Source: Fimbriimonadaceae bacterium
Lineage (GTDB): Bacteria; Armatimonadota; Fimbriimonadia; Fimbriimonadales; Fimbriimonadaceae
Assembly (NCBI GenBank): GCA_026129685.1
Contig: JAHCHO010000006.1
Span: 1-64,000 of the forward strand
Length of the DNA: 64,000 nt
Direction: 5' to 3'
The notes under the pieces were generated by a model. That model was not told the DNA's origin, ran no database searches, and worked only from the letters and a program-made list of their open reading frames with translations. How positions within the stretch are numbered: position 1 is the first letter of the stretch; each line of letters opens with the position of its first letter. The position numbers were made by a program, and so were the translations under genes. Positions 17,053 to 26,197 of the stretch are shown here, in pieces.

Positions 17053-17460
17053 GGGTGGACTCCTCAAGAGGCGGCGGCCGGACGAAGGCGCATCCTGCCT
17101 TGGGCGTCGCCCATGGCGGAAACCACCCGGAACCCCTTGGCGGTTGGAAAAGAGGCGGAAACGCCGAAAGGAGAGCAAAAGCGCTTCCGCCAGTCCGGAC
17201 CATCGAGACGCCGAATCCTTCTGCCGTGAGGACCTAGCCGTCCGACGCGACCAGTATATCTCTCGGGCTCCGCGAGGGAGGCCTTGATTTCCTCATGTGA
17301 CGGCCTCCGCCACGAACCCGACGAATCGTCCGTCCTCCAGGAATCATCGCCGTACGGAAAGCGTTGTCTAGTCCGGCGTCGGATCGGACACGATGCCGGG
17401 TCCGGTCCGAGCCGGGACCGGTATACTCCGGCGCGACTGATCCAGGAGGTGTTGCGACCT
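17053..17460. promoter_or_regulatory. Divergent promoter region of mgtE and the ABC exporter operon
   Basis: This 408-base stretch holds no supported gene. Two -10-like TATACT hexamers point outward: minus strand at 17258-17253 (mgtE, leaving a leader of about 190 nt) and plus strand at 17422-17427 (ABC operon). Neither has a convincing -35. The mgtE leader contains several GC-rich inverted segments, but the conserved M-box (Mg2+ riboswitch) core was not recognised. A 7-bp inverted repeat (ggaggcc 17277-17283, ggcctcc 17302-17308) lies between them. Confidence 0.35.
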
Positions 17461-18387
17461 TTGGCCGCAGCGATCGAGACTCAAAACCTGACGAAGACGT
17501 ACAAGAACCGAAGCGGAAAAGTAAACGTCGTCGACCAGCTGAACCTTTCTGTCGAAGAGGGTGAGATTTTCGGGTTTCTTGGTCCCAACGGGGCCGGGAA
17601 GACCACGACCATCAAAATGCTCCTCGGCATCATCTACCCGTCCGCGGGTCAAGCGCAGGTGCTCGGCAAGGAGGCGGGCGACATCGGAATCCACCGCTCG
17701 ATCAGCTATCTCCCCGAGAAGCCCTACTATTACGAGCACATGACGGGCATGGAGATTCTGAAGTTCTACGGCGCCCTCTTCGGCCTGAGCGACACCGCCA
17801 TGTACCAGCGGCTTCTCGAGCGGGTGAACCTGGCCGGCGATCAACACAAGACGATCTCACAGTATTCAAAGGGTATGCAGCAGCGCATCGGTCTCGCCCA
17901 GAGCCTGCTGAACGATCCGAAACTCCTCTTCCTGGACGAGCCGACCGGTGGCCTCGATCCGATCGCCCACATCGAGATTCGCGACCTCATTCTCCAATTC
18001 CGCGAGGAGGGCAAGACCGTCTTCATCTCGAGCCATGCCCTCAGCGACGTCGAACGCATCTGCGACCGCGTCGCCATCATCAACAAAGGCAAAATCGCCG
18101 CACAGGGCAAACTCGACGACCTCCTCCGAGGGGGCCGGATCGAGATCATCGCCGACAACCTGACGTCGGAGTTCGCCCAGGGACTCAAGCTGAACGGGGC
18201 AACCACTTCGTTCAACGCCGGTCGCCTGATCGTCGACATCGACGAGGCCGAGGACTTCAACGGCTTGATCGACGGGATTCGAAACGCCAAGGGCAAAGTG
18301 GTCAGCGTCCTTCCCCGGCGCCGCCGCCTCGAAGATCTCTTCGTCGAAACGGTTCGCAACCTGCAGTCGCAAGGAGCCTCGAAGTGA
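17461..18387 (+). CDS. ABC transporter ATP-binding protein
   Basis: The 308-residue ATPase has Walker A GPNGAGKT (41-48), signature YSKGMQQR (135-142), Walker B LLFLDEP (155-161), D-loop GGLD and the switch histidine in ISSHALSD. A 75-residue C-terminal tail follows, as in ABC-2 type exporters (ABCA/NatA-like subfamily). The start is TTG 17461: a perfect aggaggt is at 17444-17450, while the earlier TTG at 17452 is too close. The permease gene overlaps its stop as GTGA, and a TPR protein follows, forming a three-gene operon. The exported substrate is unknown. Confidence 0.93.
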   Translation: MAAAIETQNLTKTYKNRSGKVNVVDQLNLSVEEGEIFGFLGPNGAGKTTTIKMLLGIIYPSAGQAQVLGKEAGDIGIHRSISYLPEKPYYYEHMTGMEILKFYGALFGLSDTAMYQRLLERVNLAGDQHKTISQYSKGMQQRIGLAQSLLNDPKLLFLDEPTGGLDPIAHIEIRDLILQFREEGKTVFISSHALSDVERICDRVAIINKGKIAAQGKLDDLLRGGRIEIIADNLTSEFAQGLKLNGATTSFNAGRLIVDIDEAEDFNGLIDGIRNAKGKVVSVLPRRRRLEDLFVETVRNLQSQGASK

Positions 18388-19172
18388 AACAAGTCTGGGC
18401 GATCGCGACCACCACCCTCGGCGAGGCCATTCGCCGCCGCGTCCTTCTCGTCATTTTGCTCGTCGGCGTCGCGTTCATCGCGATCGCTCCCGGGCTCGGC
18501 GTCCTCTCGGCCCGGTCCGAAACGACGGTCCTGCGGTCGATGCTTCTGAGCATCATCCAGCTCACGAGCGCCGTCATCGCCGTCGTGCTGACCGTCTACA
18601 TGATCCCGAACGAGATCGAACGACGGACGATCTATACCATCCTCTCCAAGCCGGTGCATCGCTGGCAGTTCTTGCTCGGCAAGTACTTCGGCGCCGTTCT
18701 GGCCCTGATGGTGATGATGGCGATGATGACGGGCGTCCTCTGCCTGGCCTTCTTCGTCCAGCAGGGCTACCGGGCGGACGGTCTCACCCAGTTGCTCCGT
18801 GCGCCGATCATGTTCTTCGTACAGATGTGCCTGCTCGCGGCGGTCGGCGTGTTCTTCTCGACGTTCGTCACACCGCTTGTGAACTTCTTCTTGAGCGGCG
18901 CGGTGTACCTCGTCGGTACGACCTTCAGTTCGTTCTTCGAGTCGATGCTCAACAACCCGAGCAGCTCGAACATCGCCAAGATCATCGGCCGGCTCGTCAA
19001 CACGCTCCTGCCGAACTTCGCGTACTACAACGTCCAGAACCCGCTCATCAACCCGACCGTCGTCATCCAGGACGAAACCCAGAACTACATCAAGATCGTC
19101 GCCTACGGCGTCCTCTACATCGGTGTCCTCCTGGTGGCCGGCATCCTGGTCTTCGACCGGCGCGAGGTCTAG
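18384..19172 (+). CDS. ABC-2 type transporter permease
   Basis: The 262-residue hydrophobic protein has about six membrane helices: after a short cytoplasmic start (MKQVWAIATTTLGEAIRRR), helices at about 20-42, 52-75, 100-125, 135-160, 165-185 and 240-258. The stretch NEIERRTIYTILSKPVHRWQ is typical of ABC-2 permeases near the first cytosolic loop. It should pair with the ATPase encoded just before it (4-base GTGA overlap) to form an exporter. Confidence 0.88.
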   Translation: MKQVWAIATTTLGEAIRRRVLLVILLVGVAFIAIAPGLGVLSARSETTVLRSMLLSIIQLTSAVIAVVLTVYMIPNEIERRTIYTILSKPVHRWQFLLGKYFGAVLALMVMMAMMTGVLCLAFFVQQGYRADGLTQLLRAPIMFFVQMCLLAAVGVFFSTFVTPLVNFFLSGAVYLVGTTFSSFFESMLNNPSSSNIAKIIGRLVNTLLPNFAYYNVQNPLINPTVVIQDETQNYIKIVAYGVLYIGVLLVAGILVFDRREV

Positions 19173-19175
19173 CCC

Positions 19176-20543
19176 ATGAAGAAGACGGCCACGACCCTCT
19201 ATGCCGCGTTGGCGCTCCTCTTGGTCGGCCAAGGAGCCCTCAACCAACTCGTCGTGCGGGACATCTGGGTCAAGAACTACATGCCCAAGGGCAGCCAGTC
19301 CGCCACCAGCGGCCTCTCGCCCGACCAGATGCTGCTCGCGCTCGCCGGGTTCCGCGAGATGATCGCGGGCATCCTCTGGGTGCGAGCGGACTCCTTCTTC
19401 GACACCGGCAACTACGACGCGGTTCTCCCCCTGATCCGCCTCGTCACCATCCTCGACCCCCACCAGATCGACGTCTACGCCACCGGCATGTGGCACATCG
19501 GCTACAACTTCACCGATGAAGACCAGCGGTCGGACCGTCGCTATGTCCCCTCCGCCCTTGCCCTTGGCAAAGAGGGCGCGCGCAACAACCCGGACACCTA
19601 CGAGTTGTTCTTCGAAACCGGGTGGATGTGGTACCACAAGGTGGACGACGACTACAAGCAAGCCGTTAAGTGGTTCGAGGAGGCCCACAAGCGCAAGGAC
19701 ATGATCCAGGCGCGCAAGAACCTCCTCGCCCAGGCGTACTTCCGTAACGGCGAACTCGACAAGGCGATTGACCTGTACTACAACCTCTGGGAAGAGGCGG
19801 TCGCCCTCGAGAAGGGCAAGGACGCCACCTACGGCAACACCCAGGTCCGCGAGACGATCGAGAACAACCTCGATACGAACCTCGTGCGCATGGTCCAGCG
19901 CGGCGACGTTGCCCTCAAGAACGGGACCTACGAGCAGGGTCAATACGACACGAAGCCGCCCTTCGATGTCGGGTTCAGCGCCCGCGTCAGCGTCGTCGCC
20001 CCCCGTACGATCCGCGTGGAAGGCACTTGGAACGTCCTCCCCGTCGGTACCCGGGTGCGCATCGTTCTTCGAGACGCCGATTACCCGAACGGCACCCCCG
20101 CCGGCATGAACTGGGACATCTCGGACGAGGTCAAGCTCGACCCGCCCAAGAACATCACCTTCATGCAGGACCAGCTCTTCGTTCGCAACCGACGTTTCGA
20201 CCGGATCATCGATATGTCCAAGGACGTGACGATGTACCCGTTCTCCGCCAAGAAGTATCTTGTCGAGTTCTACTACAACCCGCGTAGTGCGCCCCCGCAC
20301 ATCCAGGACAAGTTCGGCTACACCGGCATCGGGTTCACCGACTCGAACTTCCTGAGTAGCGACGCTCGGCCCGGTGAGCGCGTCATGTACACGAACCTTG
20401 AGCTCTCGCAGGACCAGATTCTGCAACGAGGCGAGTGGATCGACCGCTCGGCCGTCGTCGCGACTAAGAACTTCGACGCCGGAAGGCGCAAGCTGGACAA
20501 GGACAACATCATCAACATCCCCAACCTCCGCGCCGGTGCCTAG
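19176..20543 (+). CDS. TPR-like protein of the ABC exporter operon
   Basis: The 455-residue protein begins with a short cytoplasmic end and one hydrophobic segment (ATTLYAALALLLVGQGALNQ), either an anchor or a signal peptide. Residues about 60-240 look like tetratricopeptide helices (ELFFETGWMWYHKVDDDYKQ, ARKNLLAQAYFRNGELDKAI). The C-terminal 200 residues appear beta-rich (VSVVAPRTIRVEGTWNVLPV). I do not recognise a named family. It starts 3 bases after the permease stop, so it is likely an accessory subunit of that exporter facing the outside of the inner membrane. Confidence 0.75.
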   Translation: MKKTATTLYAALALLLVGQGALNQLVVRDIWVKNYMPKGSQSATSGLSPDQMLLALAGFREMIAGILWVRADSFFDTGNYDAVLPLIRLVTILDPHQIDVYATGMWHIGYNFTDEDQRSDRRYVPSALALGKEGARNNPDTYELFFETGWMWYHKVDDDYKQAVKWFEEAHKRKDMIQARKNLLAQAYFRNGELDKAIDLYYNLWEEAVALEKGKDATYGNTQVRETIENNLDTNLVRMVQRGDVALKNGTYEQGQYDTKPPFDVGFSARVSVVAPRTIRVEGTWNVLPVGTRVRIVLRDADYPNGTPAGMNWDISDEVKLDPPKNITFMQDQLFVRNRRFDRIIDMSKDVTMYPFSAKKYLVEFYYNPRSAPPHIQDKFGYTGIGFTDSNFLSSDARPGERVMYTNLELSQDQILQRGEWIDRSAVVATKNFDAGRRKLDKDNIINIPNLRAGA

Positions 20544-20563
20544 CAGGTTCGGGTTTGGTGCAA

Positions 20564-20592
20564 CGCCCGGGTAGCCAAGCGCGACCCGGGCG
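20564..20592 (+). terminator. Hairpin after the ABC exporter operon
   Basis: A 9-bp inverted repeat (cgcccgggt 20564-20572, acccgggcg 20584-20592, 11-nt loop) lies 20 bases after the operon's last stop codon. It lacks a T-run, so it may act only weakly. The rest of 20544-20832 shows nothing recognisable. Confidence 0.4.
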
Positions 20593-20832
20593 ATTCGCTG
20601 TCCGGGGTGGCCTTCCGCCGGACGCCGCTTCTCTGAAGGCCCGTCCGATCCCGCCCGTTTCGCCTCTTCACCCCCTTGCCTGGGACCGTAGCCCCTTCCT
20701 CGCCGCACGCGAGAGGAGGTATCCTCTGCGACGGGTGTCACCACGGATTCGGTGGAAACGGAGGTCGGAGCACGGACGCTCCCCCCACTGACCCCTTCCC
20801 TTTGGCTTTCCCGCCATACTTACGCGCAACCC

Positions 20833-21765
20833 ATGGTCGCGCCCCGTGGTCGCCCAACCCTTCTGATCGGATCGCCCGGCGTGTCCTGGCGTGAGACGAT
20901 CCGCGACGAATTCGGCGACCACGATTTCCTGTGCCTAGACCCCGCGCAACCCGACTTCTCGTCCGTCGCCCGGATAGTGCTCTGGAGGGACGGCAAAGTG
21001 CGCGCATGGCGGTTCTTCGGGTCGCTGGACCTCGCACGCTTTCCTCATGTTGCCCTCGAGGGACTGGTCCGTCTCCTCCGCGAATCGGACCGTGACGTGG
21101 CCGTCCTCTGTCCCGCCTATCGACCCGGACCCGTCCTGCGGCACCTGCTTTCCCTGATCGCCTGGACTGCTTGTCCCGGTCGCATCCTGATCGCGGATGG
21201 GACTCCGATCGGCCCTACGGGCTGGCCCGTTGGCCCCGAGACCGTCTACCCGGCTGAGGCTTATCCCGACCTCGTCCAAGCCGCCCAACGGCGGGCGACC
21301 TGGCTCCGGATTCTCGAAAGGTGCGAGGACCATACGCTCGACTTCTCCTCCCTGGCTTTCGAGGGTTCCCGCCTCGGGACCGGTCGGCGCGTTGAGCGCT
21401 CCGCGTTGTCCCGTAGCGGTCTACCCGAGACCCTCTATGCCGAAATCTGCGGGCCAACCTTGTTCCTGGTCGGGCCGGAAGAACTTGACGAGTCGGCCCT
21501 TTCTCGAGGCCTCGACCACTTCGGTTGCACCAAGGCGCACATCGTCCGGCCGGCCGACTACACCGATCTCGTCTGCTCGTTCGCGCGGGACAGCGGCCAA
21601 GACTTCGGGTTCGGCTTCGTCCAAGAGCTTGATCCCGCGACGGGCGTCGTCCGAGTTCGTTGCACCGCGGTTGCACCGGCGCCCGTGCGCGTGCTGAGGC
21701 TTGGGGCCTTGCGCGTGAGCGAAGCCGGACGCGAACTCGGTGAAACCCGACCTTGGCAGGTATAA
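20833..21765 (+). CDS. Uncharacterised protein, cotranscribed with phosphatase and lnt
   Basis: A 310-residue protein is predicted from ATG 20833; an in-frame GTG at 20752 is the longest alternative and neither has a good ribosome site. It begins MVAPRGRPTLLIGSPGVSWR and shows alternating strands and helices (DVAVLCPAYRPGPVLRHLLS, CPGRILIADGTPI), suggesting an alpha/beta fold. No P-loop, catalytic motif, signal peptide or membrane helix is recognised. It lies 8 bases before the histidine phosphatase and probably shares its transcript. No function is proposed. Confidence 0.65.
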   Translation: MVAPRGRPTLLIGSPGVSWRETIRDEFGDHDFLCLDPAQPDFSSVARIVLWRDGKVRAWRFFGSLDLARFPHVALEGLVRLLRESDRDVAVLCPAYRPGPVLRHLLSLIAWTACPGRILIADGTPIGPTGWPVGPETVYPAEAYPDLVQAAQRRATWLRILERCEDHTLDFSSLAFEGSRLGTGRRVERSALSRSGLPETLYAEICGPTLFLVGPEELDESALSRGLDHFGCTKAHIVRPADYTDLVCSFARDSGQDFGFGFVQELDPATGVVRVRCTAVAPAPVRVLRLGALRVSEAGRELGETRPWQV

Positions 21766-21773
21766 AGCAGGCG

Positions 21774-22391
21774 ATGCGGGTCTACCTTGTGCGCCACGGC
21801 CAGACGAGTTGGAACGTCGAGGGCCGTGCTCAAGGTCATACCGACGTTCCCTTGGACGCCGAGGGTGAACGGCAAATCGCGACCCTTGAGTCCGCCTTCT
21901 CCCGGTCCAGCGTCGAGACCGTCTGTTGCAGCGACCTCCGACGCGCCCGCCAGACGGCTGACCCGATCCTCCGGGCCACCCGGGCGTCCATCGACTACGA
22001 TGCCCGACTTCGCGAACGCGCGTTTGGCGACTGGGAGGGACTTGAGTTCGCCGAGATCCGCCGTCTCGCCGCCGAAGCTCAAGGAGAGACCGGTTCGCTC
22101 TTCGACGTTCGTCCCCCCGGCGGCGAGTCGATGCGAGACATTTGGGAGCGCATCGCTCCCGTCGCCAACGACCTCTTCGCCTCCACCCGGACGACCCTCG
22201 TCGTGAGCCACGGGATGGCGACCGCCATGTTGCTCGCTCGGCTCGTGCGGGGAAACCTCGAGACCTCTCGCTCCTTTCGGTTTCGTAACGCCTCGATCAC
22301 CGAGTTACGCCGGCGGCCAGAAGGCGCGTTCACCATTGAGCGGTACGACGACGACTCCCATGTTCTCGCGGCGGCAGACCGATGTCCGTGA
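21774..22391 (+). CDS. Histidine phosphatase (phosphoglycerate mutase-like)
   Basis: The 205-residue protein has the catalytic LVRHGQTSWN at its N-terminus (phospho-histidine in RHG), the R of RRARQTADPI, the acid/base E in RERAFGDWEG and the second histidine in VVSHGMATAML. It is a branch-1 histidine phosphatase, possibly acting on phosphoglycerate, alpha-ribazole phosphate or another small phosphoester; specificity is not evident. ATG 21774 gives the family N-terminus. The lnt gene begins before its stop (10-base overlap). Confidence 0.9.
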   Translation: MRVYLVRHGQTSWNVEGRAQGHTDVPLDAEGERQIATLESAFSRSSVETVCCSDLRRARQTADPILRATRASIDYDARLRERAFGDWEGLEFAEIRRLAAEAQGETGSLFDVRPPGGESMRDIWERIAPVANDLFASTRTTLVVSHGMATAMLLARLVRGNLETSRSFRFRNASITELRRRPEGAFTIERYDDDSHVLAAADRCP

Positions 22392-23851
22392 ACGCCCTTC
22401 GCCGCTCGGCGCCGGTTCTCCTGAGCGCCGTCCTGGTCGCCCTTACCCTTCCCAGTTTTGACCAGGCGTACCTCGTGTTCGTCGCGATCGTCCCTTGGCT
22501 CGCAACCCTCCGCAACCCTGAGACGCGCGCGTTCCGATCCGGCTACCTCTTCGGCTTGCTCTTCTGGCTCGGCCAGATGGCCTGGATCCTCGGCTTCGTG
22601 GGCAAGTGGACGGGCAGCTTCGCCCTTGCGTCGGTTCCCTGGGCGGTGTGCGGCTTTCTCGGGGCATGGTACTTCGGGGTTCTGGGCTGGACCATCCACC
22701 GCTGCTTCCGAACCGACCGCGCCTGGGCCATTCCGTTCGTCTGGGCCGGTCTGGAGGTCGTCCGTTCGTACGTCCCCTACCTCGCGTTTCCCTGGAGCCT
22801 GATCGCGACTCCCCTCGCCGCCTACCCCGCCGTCGGTCAGCTTGCCCACTTTGGCACCGTGTATCTCGTCTCCGCCTGGGTCGTCGCGATCAACCTGGCG
22901 GTACTCCAGGGATGGGACGCCTTCACCATCAACCGACCGTCGGATCGCCGTACGTTCACGACCACCGCGGGCGTGTGCTTGGTCCTCCTTCTCGTCTCGC
23001 TCGCCCGGTTCCAGTCGTCCGTGGTCGGCGATACGATGCGGATCACCGCCGGCCAGCCGGGCGTTGACCTGGCCTACGGCGATTCCGTGACCGAACCGGT
23101 TCGCCTCCGGGAAGCGATCCAAGAGCTGTATGGCCAGGCCGAGGAGGCCGGCTCGAGTCTGCTCGTCCTGCCGGAGGGGCTTGTCAGCGGCGGTGGCGGC
23201 TTGCCCCCCCTCACCCCGTTTGAGGTGCGGAAGTCCCCTGCCGTGCTCTTTGGCGGCACCCGGGGCAACGGCCCGAGTTACCAGTCGGCCTTCAAGTTCG
23301 ACGGCGCCTGGGACTACGCCGACAAGACGCGCCTCGTGATCTTCGGTGAGTACGTTCCGGGACGCGACGCGCTTCCCTTCCTCCGCAACTTCAATCTGCC
23401 TTCGGGCGACCTGCAACCCGGGTCCGAAGTCAAGACGCTCGCCGTCGTCGGAATCAAGGTCGGCCCCCTCCTCTGCTTCGAGGGCCTTTTTCACAACATC
23501 GCCCAAGCGCACGCGATGAACGGGGCGCGCCTGCTCGCCATCATGAGCATCGACGACTGGTACATGGGGACGTCCGCGCCCGCCCAACTTCGCACCGGCG
23601 CGGTCTGGCGCGCGATCGAGACCGGTCTGCCCGTTGTGCGATCGGCTTCCCTGGGCTCCACCCTGTTCGCCGACGCCCGTGGCCGAATCCTCGGCGAGTT
23701 GCCGCTCGGGAAAAGGGGCGCCATCACCCGCGACGTGGTCCTTCCGAGGAACGGCGAATCGGCCTTCCGCCCGATCGTTGGAGTCGTACCTTGGGCGTTC
23801 GCCACGTTCTTCTTCGTGGCGATGTTCTTTCGGCCCCGGCCAGAAATCTAG
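22382..23851 (+). CDS. lnt: Apolipoprotein N-acyltransferase
   Basis: Lnt adds the third acyl chain to the N-terminal cysteine of lipoproteins in the inner membrane, which allows sorting to an outer membrane. The 489-residue protein has about six N-terminal membrane helices (to about 210), a periplasmic nitrilase domain and a final helix near 465-483. The catalytic triad is E265 (LPEGLVS), K315 (YADKTRLVIFGEYVPGR) and C365 (LLCFEGLF). Its presence supports a diderm cell and complements the small lipoproteins at 39.6 and 54.5 kb. It overlaps the phosphatase gene by 10 bases. Confidence 0.92.
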   Translation: MSVNALRRSAPVLLSAVLVALTLPSFDQAYLVFVAIVPWLATLRNPETRAFRSGYLFGLLFWLGQMAWILGFVGKWTGSFALASVPWAVCGFLGAWYFGVLGWTIHRCFRTDRAWAIPFVWAGLEVVRSYVPYLAFPWSLIATPLAAYPAVGQLAHFGTVYLVSAWVVAINLAVLQGWDAFTINRPSDRRTFTTTAGVCLVLLLVSLARFQSSVVGDTMRITAGQPGVDLAYGDSVTEPVRLREAIQELYGQAEEAGSSLLVLPEGLVSGGGGLPPLTPFEVRKSPAVLFGGTRGNGPSYQSAFKFDGAWDYADKTRLVIFGEYVPGRDALPFLRNFNLPSGDLQPGSEVKTLAVVGIKVGPLLCFEGLFHNIAQAHAMNGARLLAIMSIDDWYMGTSAPAQLRTGAVWRAIETGLPVVRSASLGSTLFADARGRILGELPLGKRGAITRDVVLPRNGESAFRPIVGVVPWAFATFFFVAMFFRPRPEI

Positions 23852-23855
23852 TCGA

Positions 23856-25142
23856 CTAGAAGTCCCACACTCGGTAGGCGATCGAGTAGACGCCGCGTTT
23901 TATCTGGTGAACCGCGCGGTCCGTCAGTTCGGCGACCGAAGTTGCCGCCCGATCCGCGTCCGATTGCTGGAGAACTAGAAGCGGACGGCGAAAACCGCTG
24001 ATCGTGTTGCCCCCCGTCGCCCGCACATCGAACAGCGCCGGCACCCGGTCGAAAAACTCGTTCAACTTCACCGCCGCCTCACGGGCGCGCGACTCGGCGT
24101 CCGGACCGTCCAACTCGACGATCTTGGCCCCATTGAAACTCACCGAATACCCACCGTCCTTGATCGGCTCGATGAGGGTCCGCAGAGAGGTCGTGACCTC
24201 GGAGCGGCGGATCGGAATGCCAAGCTGCTCCAACCGGGCCGTCAACGCCAACGCCCGCTCCCGAGAAGGAGGGTGGGTTCGCAGGATTCCCTGGAAAAAG
24301 TTCGGGCCGAGGCGCTCGTCCCGCGCGAGACGCTCCATGAAGGAAAGGATGCCGACTGGGTTGTACTTCGTGCCCTGAAGGTATTGCACCGCCCCCCAGT
24401 CGGCCGCGGTTTCCGCCTTTTGACTCCAACCGCTTCCGATCGCTTGCTCGAACAACTGGGTCCCTTGCGCCACGTCGCCCCCCGACTTGCCGCCCGCGAA
24501 GATCGAGATGAGAATCAGCGGAAGGGTGATCGCCTGCATCTTCGACCGTTCGCGCTCCATGGTGGCGACGTGCCGAAACGAGGCGTGGGAAATCTCGTGC
24601 GCGACGACCCCGGCCAGTTCATGGTCGCTCTCCACGTACTTCAGCAGTCCCTCGTAGAAGTACACGAATCCCCCGGGGAGCGAAAAGGCGTTCACCTCCT
24701 CGCCCTTCACGATCTTGAACGTGTACGGAAACGGGTTCAGCCGCTTGTCCCCCCAACTCGCGTCCACCCGGCGCTGTTGCGCGATCTCGGCGATCTCGGC
24801 ACCGATCCGATTCAGCCGCTCCGTCAGTTCCGGCTTGTCGGTGAGTTTCAGTTCCTTCTCGACCAACTCCGAGTATTGCTTGCCAATCCGATAGTCCCGT
24901 TCCAGGTCGGCCCGTTGTCGGGCGTCCGTCACGGTGGCGAACGGGTCGGACTTGCCCTTGGCCGCCCCCTTCCCTTCGCCATCGTCCTTGGTCTGCGCGG
25001 GCTGGGCCTCTTGCCATGCCGCCTCGACGATCTGCTCGACCCGTGAATCGGCGAACGAACAAAGATCGCAAGGCGAGCCAGGGACGGAACGCGAACCCGC
25101 GCCCACCCATACTGCGGCCAAGGCGAGTGCGGTCACCATCAC
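23856..25142 (-). CDS. M48 family metallopeptidase (exported)
   Basis: The 428-residue protein has a signal peptide (VTALALAAVWVGAG) and an M48 zinc protease domain: HEISH at about 181-185 gives two zinc histidines and the catalytic glutamate, and the third ligand is the E of AETAADWGAVQYLQG. It resembles BepA/LoiP-type periplasmic proteases that check outer-membrane protein assembly. The C-terminal part (from about 300) is not recognised. The start is GTG 25142 or ATG 25139. It converges with lnt, with 4 bases between the stops. Confidence 0.85.
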   Translation of the reverse strand: MMVTALALAAVWVGAGSRSVPGSPCDLCSFADSRVEQIVEAAWQEAQPAQTKDDGEGKGAAKGKSDPFATVTDARQRADLERDYRIGKQYSELVEKELKLTDKPELTERLNRIGAEIAEIAQQRRVDASWGDKRLNPFPYTFKIVKGEEVNAFSLPGGFVYFYEGLLKYVESDHELAGVVAHEISHASFRHVATMERERSKMQAITLPLILISIFAGGKSGGDVAQGTQLFEQAIGSGWSQKAETAADWGAVQYLQGTKYNPVGILSFMERLARDERLGPNFFQGILRTHPPSRERALALTARLEQLGIPIRRSEVTTSLRTLIEPIKDGGYSVSFNGAKIVELDGPDAESRAREAAVKLNEFFDRVPALFDVRATGGNTISGFRRPLLVLQQSDADRAATSVAELTDRAVHQIKRGVYSIAYRVWDF

Positions 25143-25209
25143 AAGGTTCGGACGACCGTCCCTCCGTCGCGGTTCGCCGGTCCCGGCTGTCGTGCCTCGC
25201 GAGAGGCGC

Positions 25210-26169
25210 TCAAGAGAACACCACCATCGCCTTCAGGGTCTCGCCCGACTTCATCGCCAGGTAGGCGCTCGGGAGTTCGTCCAGTTCCACAAAGGTAGAG
25301 ACGATCTGATCGGCCCGTATCGTGCCTTGCCGGATGATTTCGGCGGCTCGCTTCGTATCGGTCGGCCCGCAGGAATAGGACGACACGAGCCGAAAATCGC
25401 GGAAGTAGAGCGCCTCGAGGTCGAGCGTCACGGGTCTTCCCGGTGGTAACGGGGCGAACAAGACGATGGTTCCCCCGGGGTTCACGATTTCCAGCGCAAA
25501 CCGCAACGCGGCTTCCGATCCCGGGCACACGAAGACGGTGTCGGCGGGCGATGCATCCGAAGGTTCGCGCGCCTCGATCCCCCGCTCCCTAGCCCATTCC
25601 CGCCGCGCCGGGTTCGTCTCGTATCCCACCGTCCTCCCTGGCGCGACCAAGGCGTGCAGAACGCCCATCGCGCCCAGTCCGACCACCGCGCAAGCGTCCT
25701 CCGCCGTCGCCCCCGAGGCCGAGACCGACTTCACCACCGTCGCCAGGGGCTCGATGAGGGCCGCGTCCGTCCCCGCTAGGTCGTCGACGATCAGCGCGTC
25801 GTTGAGATTCTCCTTCGGCACGGCGAAGCACTCCGCCATCCCGCCAGGGACGAGTCGCGTCCGCTTCCACTGGAGACAGTGCACGTACCGCCCGCGCCGA
25901 CAAGCGTCGCACGTCAGACAAGGAGCGTGGTGGTGTGGAAAGACCCGGGCGCCCACCGGGAACCGAGGGTCGTCCGACTCCGCGACGCGTCCTGCGACCT
26001 CGTGCCCCAAGACGTGCGGCACCTTGCGGTCCATGTACCAATCCATGAGTTCGCCGCTGCACAGCCCGCAGGCCTCCGTCCGCACGAGCAGTCCGCCTTC
26101 CGGGCAGTCCGGCGCCTCCTCGTCCGCGATCTCAACCTGACCGCCACCCAGGTACCGGGCAAGCCTCAT
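25210..26169 (-). CDS. Zinc-dependent alcohol dehydrogenase family protein
   Basis: A 319-residue medium-chain dehydrogenase with the catalytic-zinc region ACGLCSGELMDWYM and LGHEVAGRV, a structural-zinc loop (CLTCDACRRGRYVHC) and a Rossmann segment CAVVGLGAMGVLHALVAPG. It should oxidise an alcohol or polyol with NAD(P)+. ATG 26169 follows ggagggg at a good distance. It directly follows a second dehydrogenase gene (28-base gap), suggesting consecutive steps in one polyol or sugar pathway; the substrate is unknown. Confidence 0.88.
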   Translation of the reverse strand: MRLARYLGGGQVEIADEEAPDCPEGGLLVRTEACGLCSGELMDWYMDRKVPHVLGHEVAGRVAESDDPRFPVGARVFPHHHAPCLTCDACRRGRYVHCLQWKRTRLVPGGMAECFAVPKENLNDALIVDDLAGTDAALIEPLATVVKSVSASGATAEDACAVVGLGAMGVLHALVAPGRTVGYETNPARREWARERGIEAREPSDASPADTVFVCPGSEAALRFALEIVNPGGTIVLFAPLPPGRPVTLDLEALYFRDFRLVSSYSCGPTDTKRAAEIIRQGTIRADQIVSTFVELDELPSAYLAMKSGETLKAMVVFS

Positions 26170-26197
26170 CGCGCCCCTCCGGACCGCCAAGCCATCC

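Noticed and set aside
17053-17258. M-box (Mg2+ riboswitch) before mgtE
   Set aside because: The conserved core of the M-box could not be found, so only an unassigned leader is reported.
17841-20744. A 967-codon open frame on the minus strand
   Set aside because: It is fully antisense to the well-supported ABC exporter operon and its composition is that of a GC-rich shadow frame; no domain is seen.
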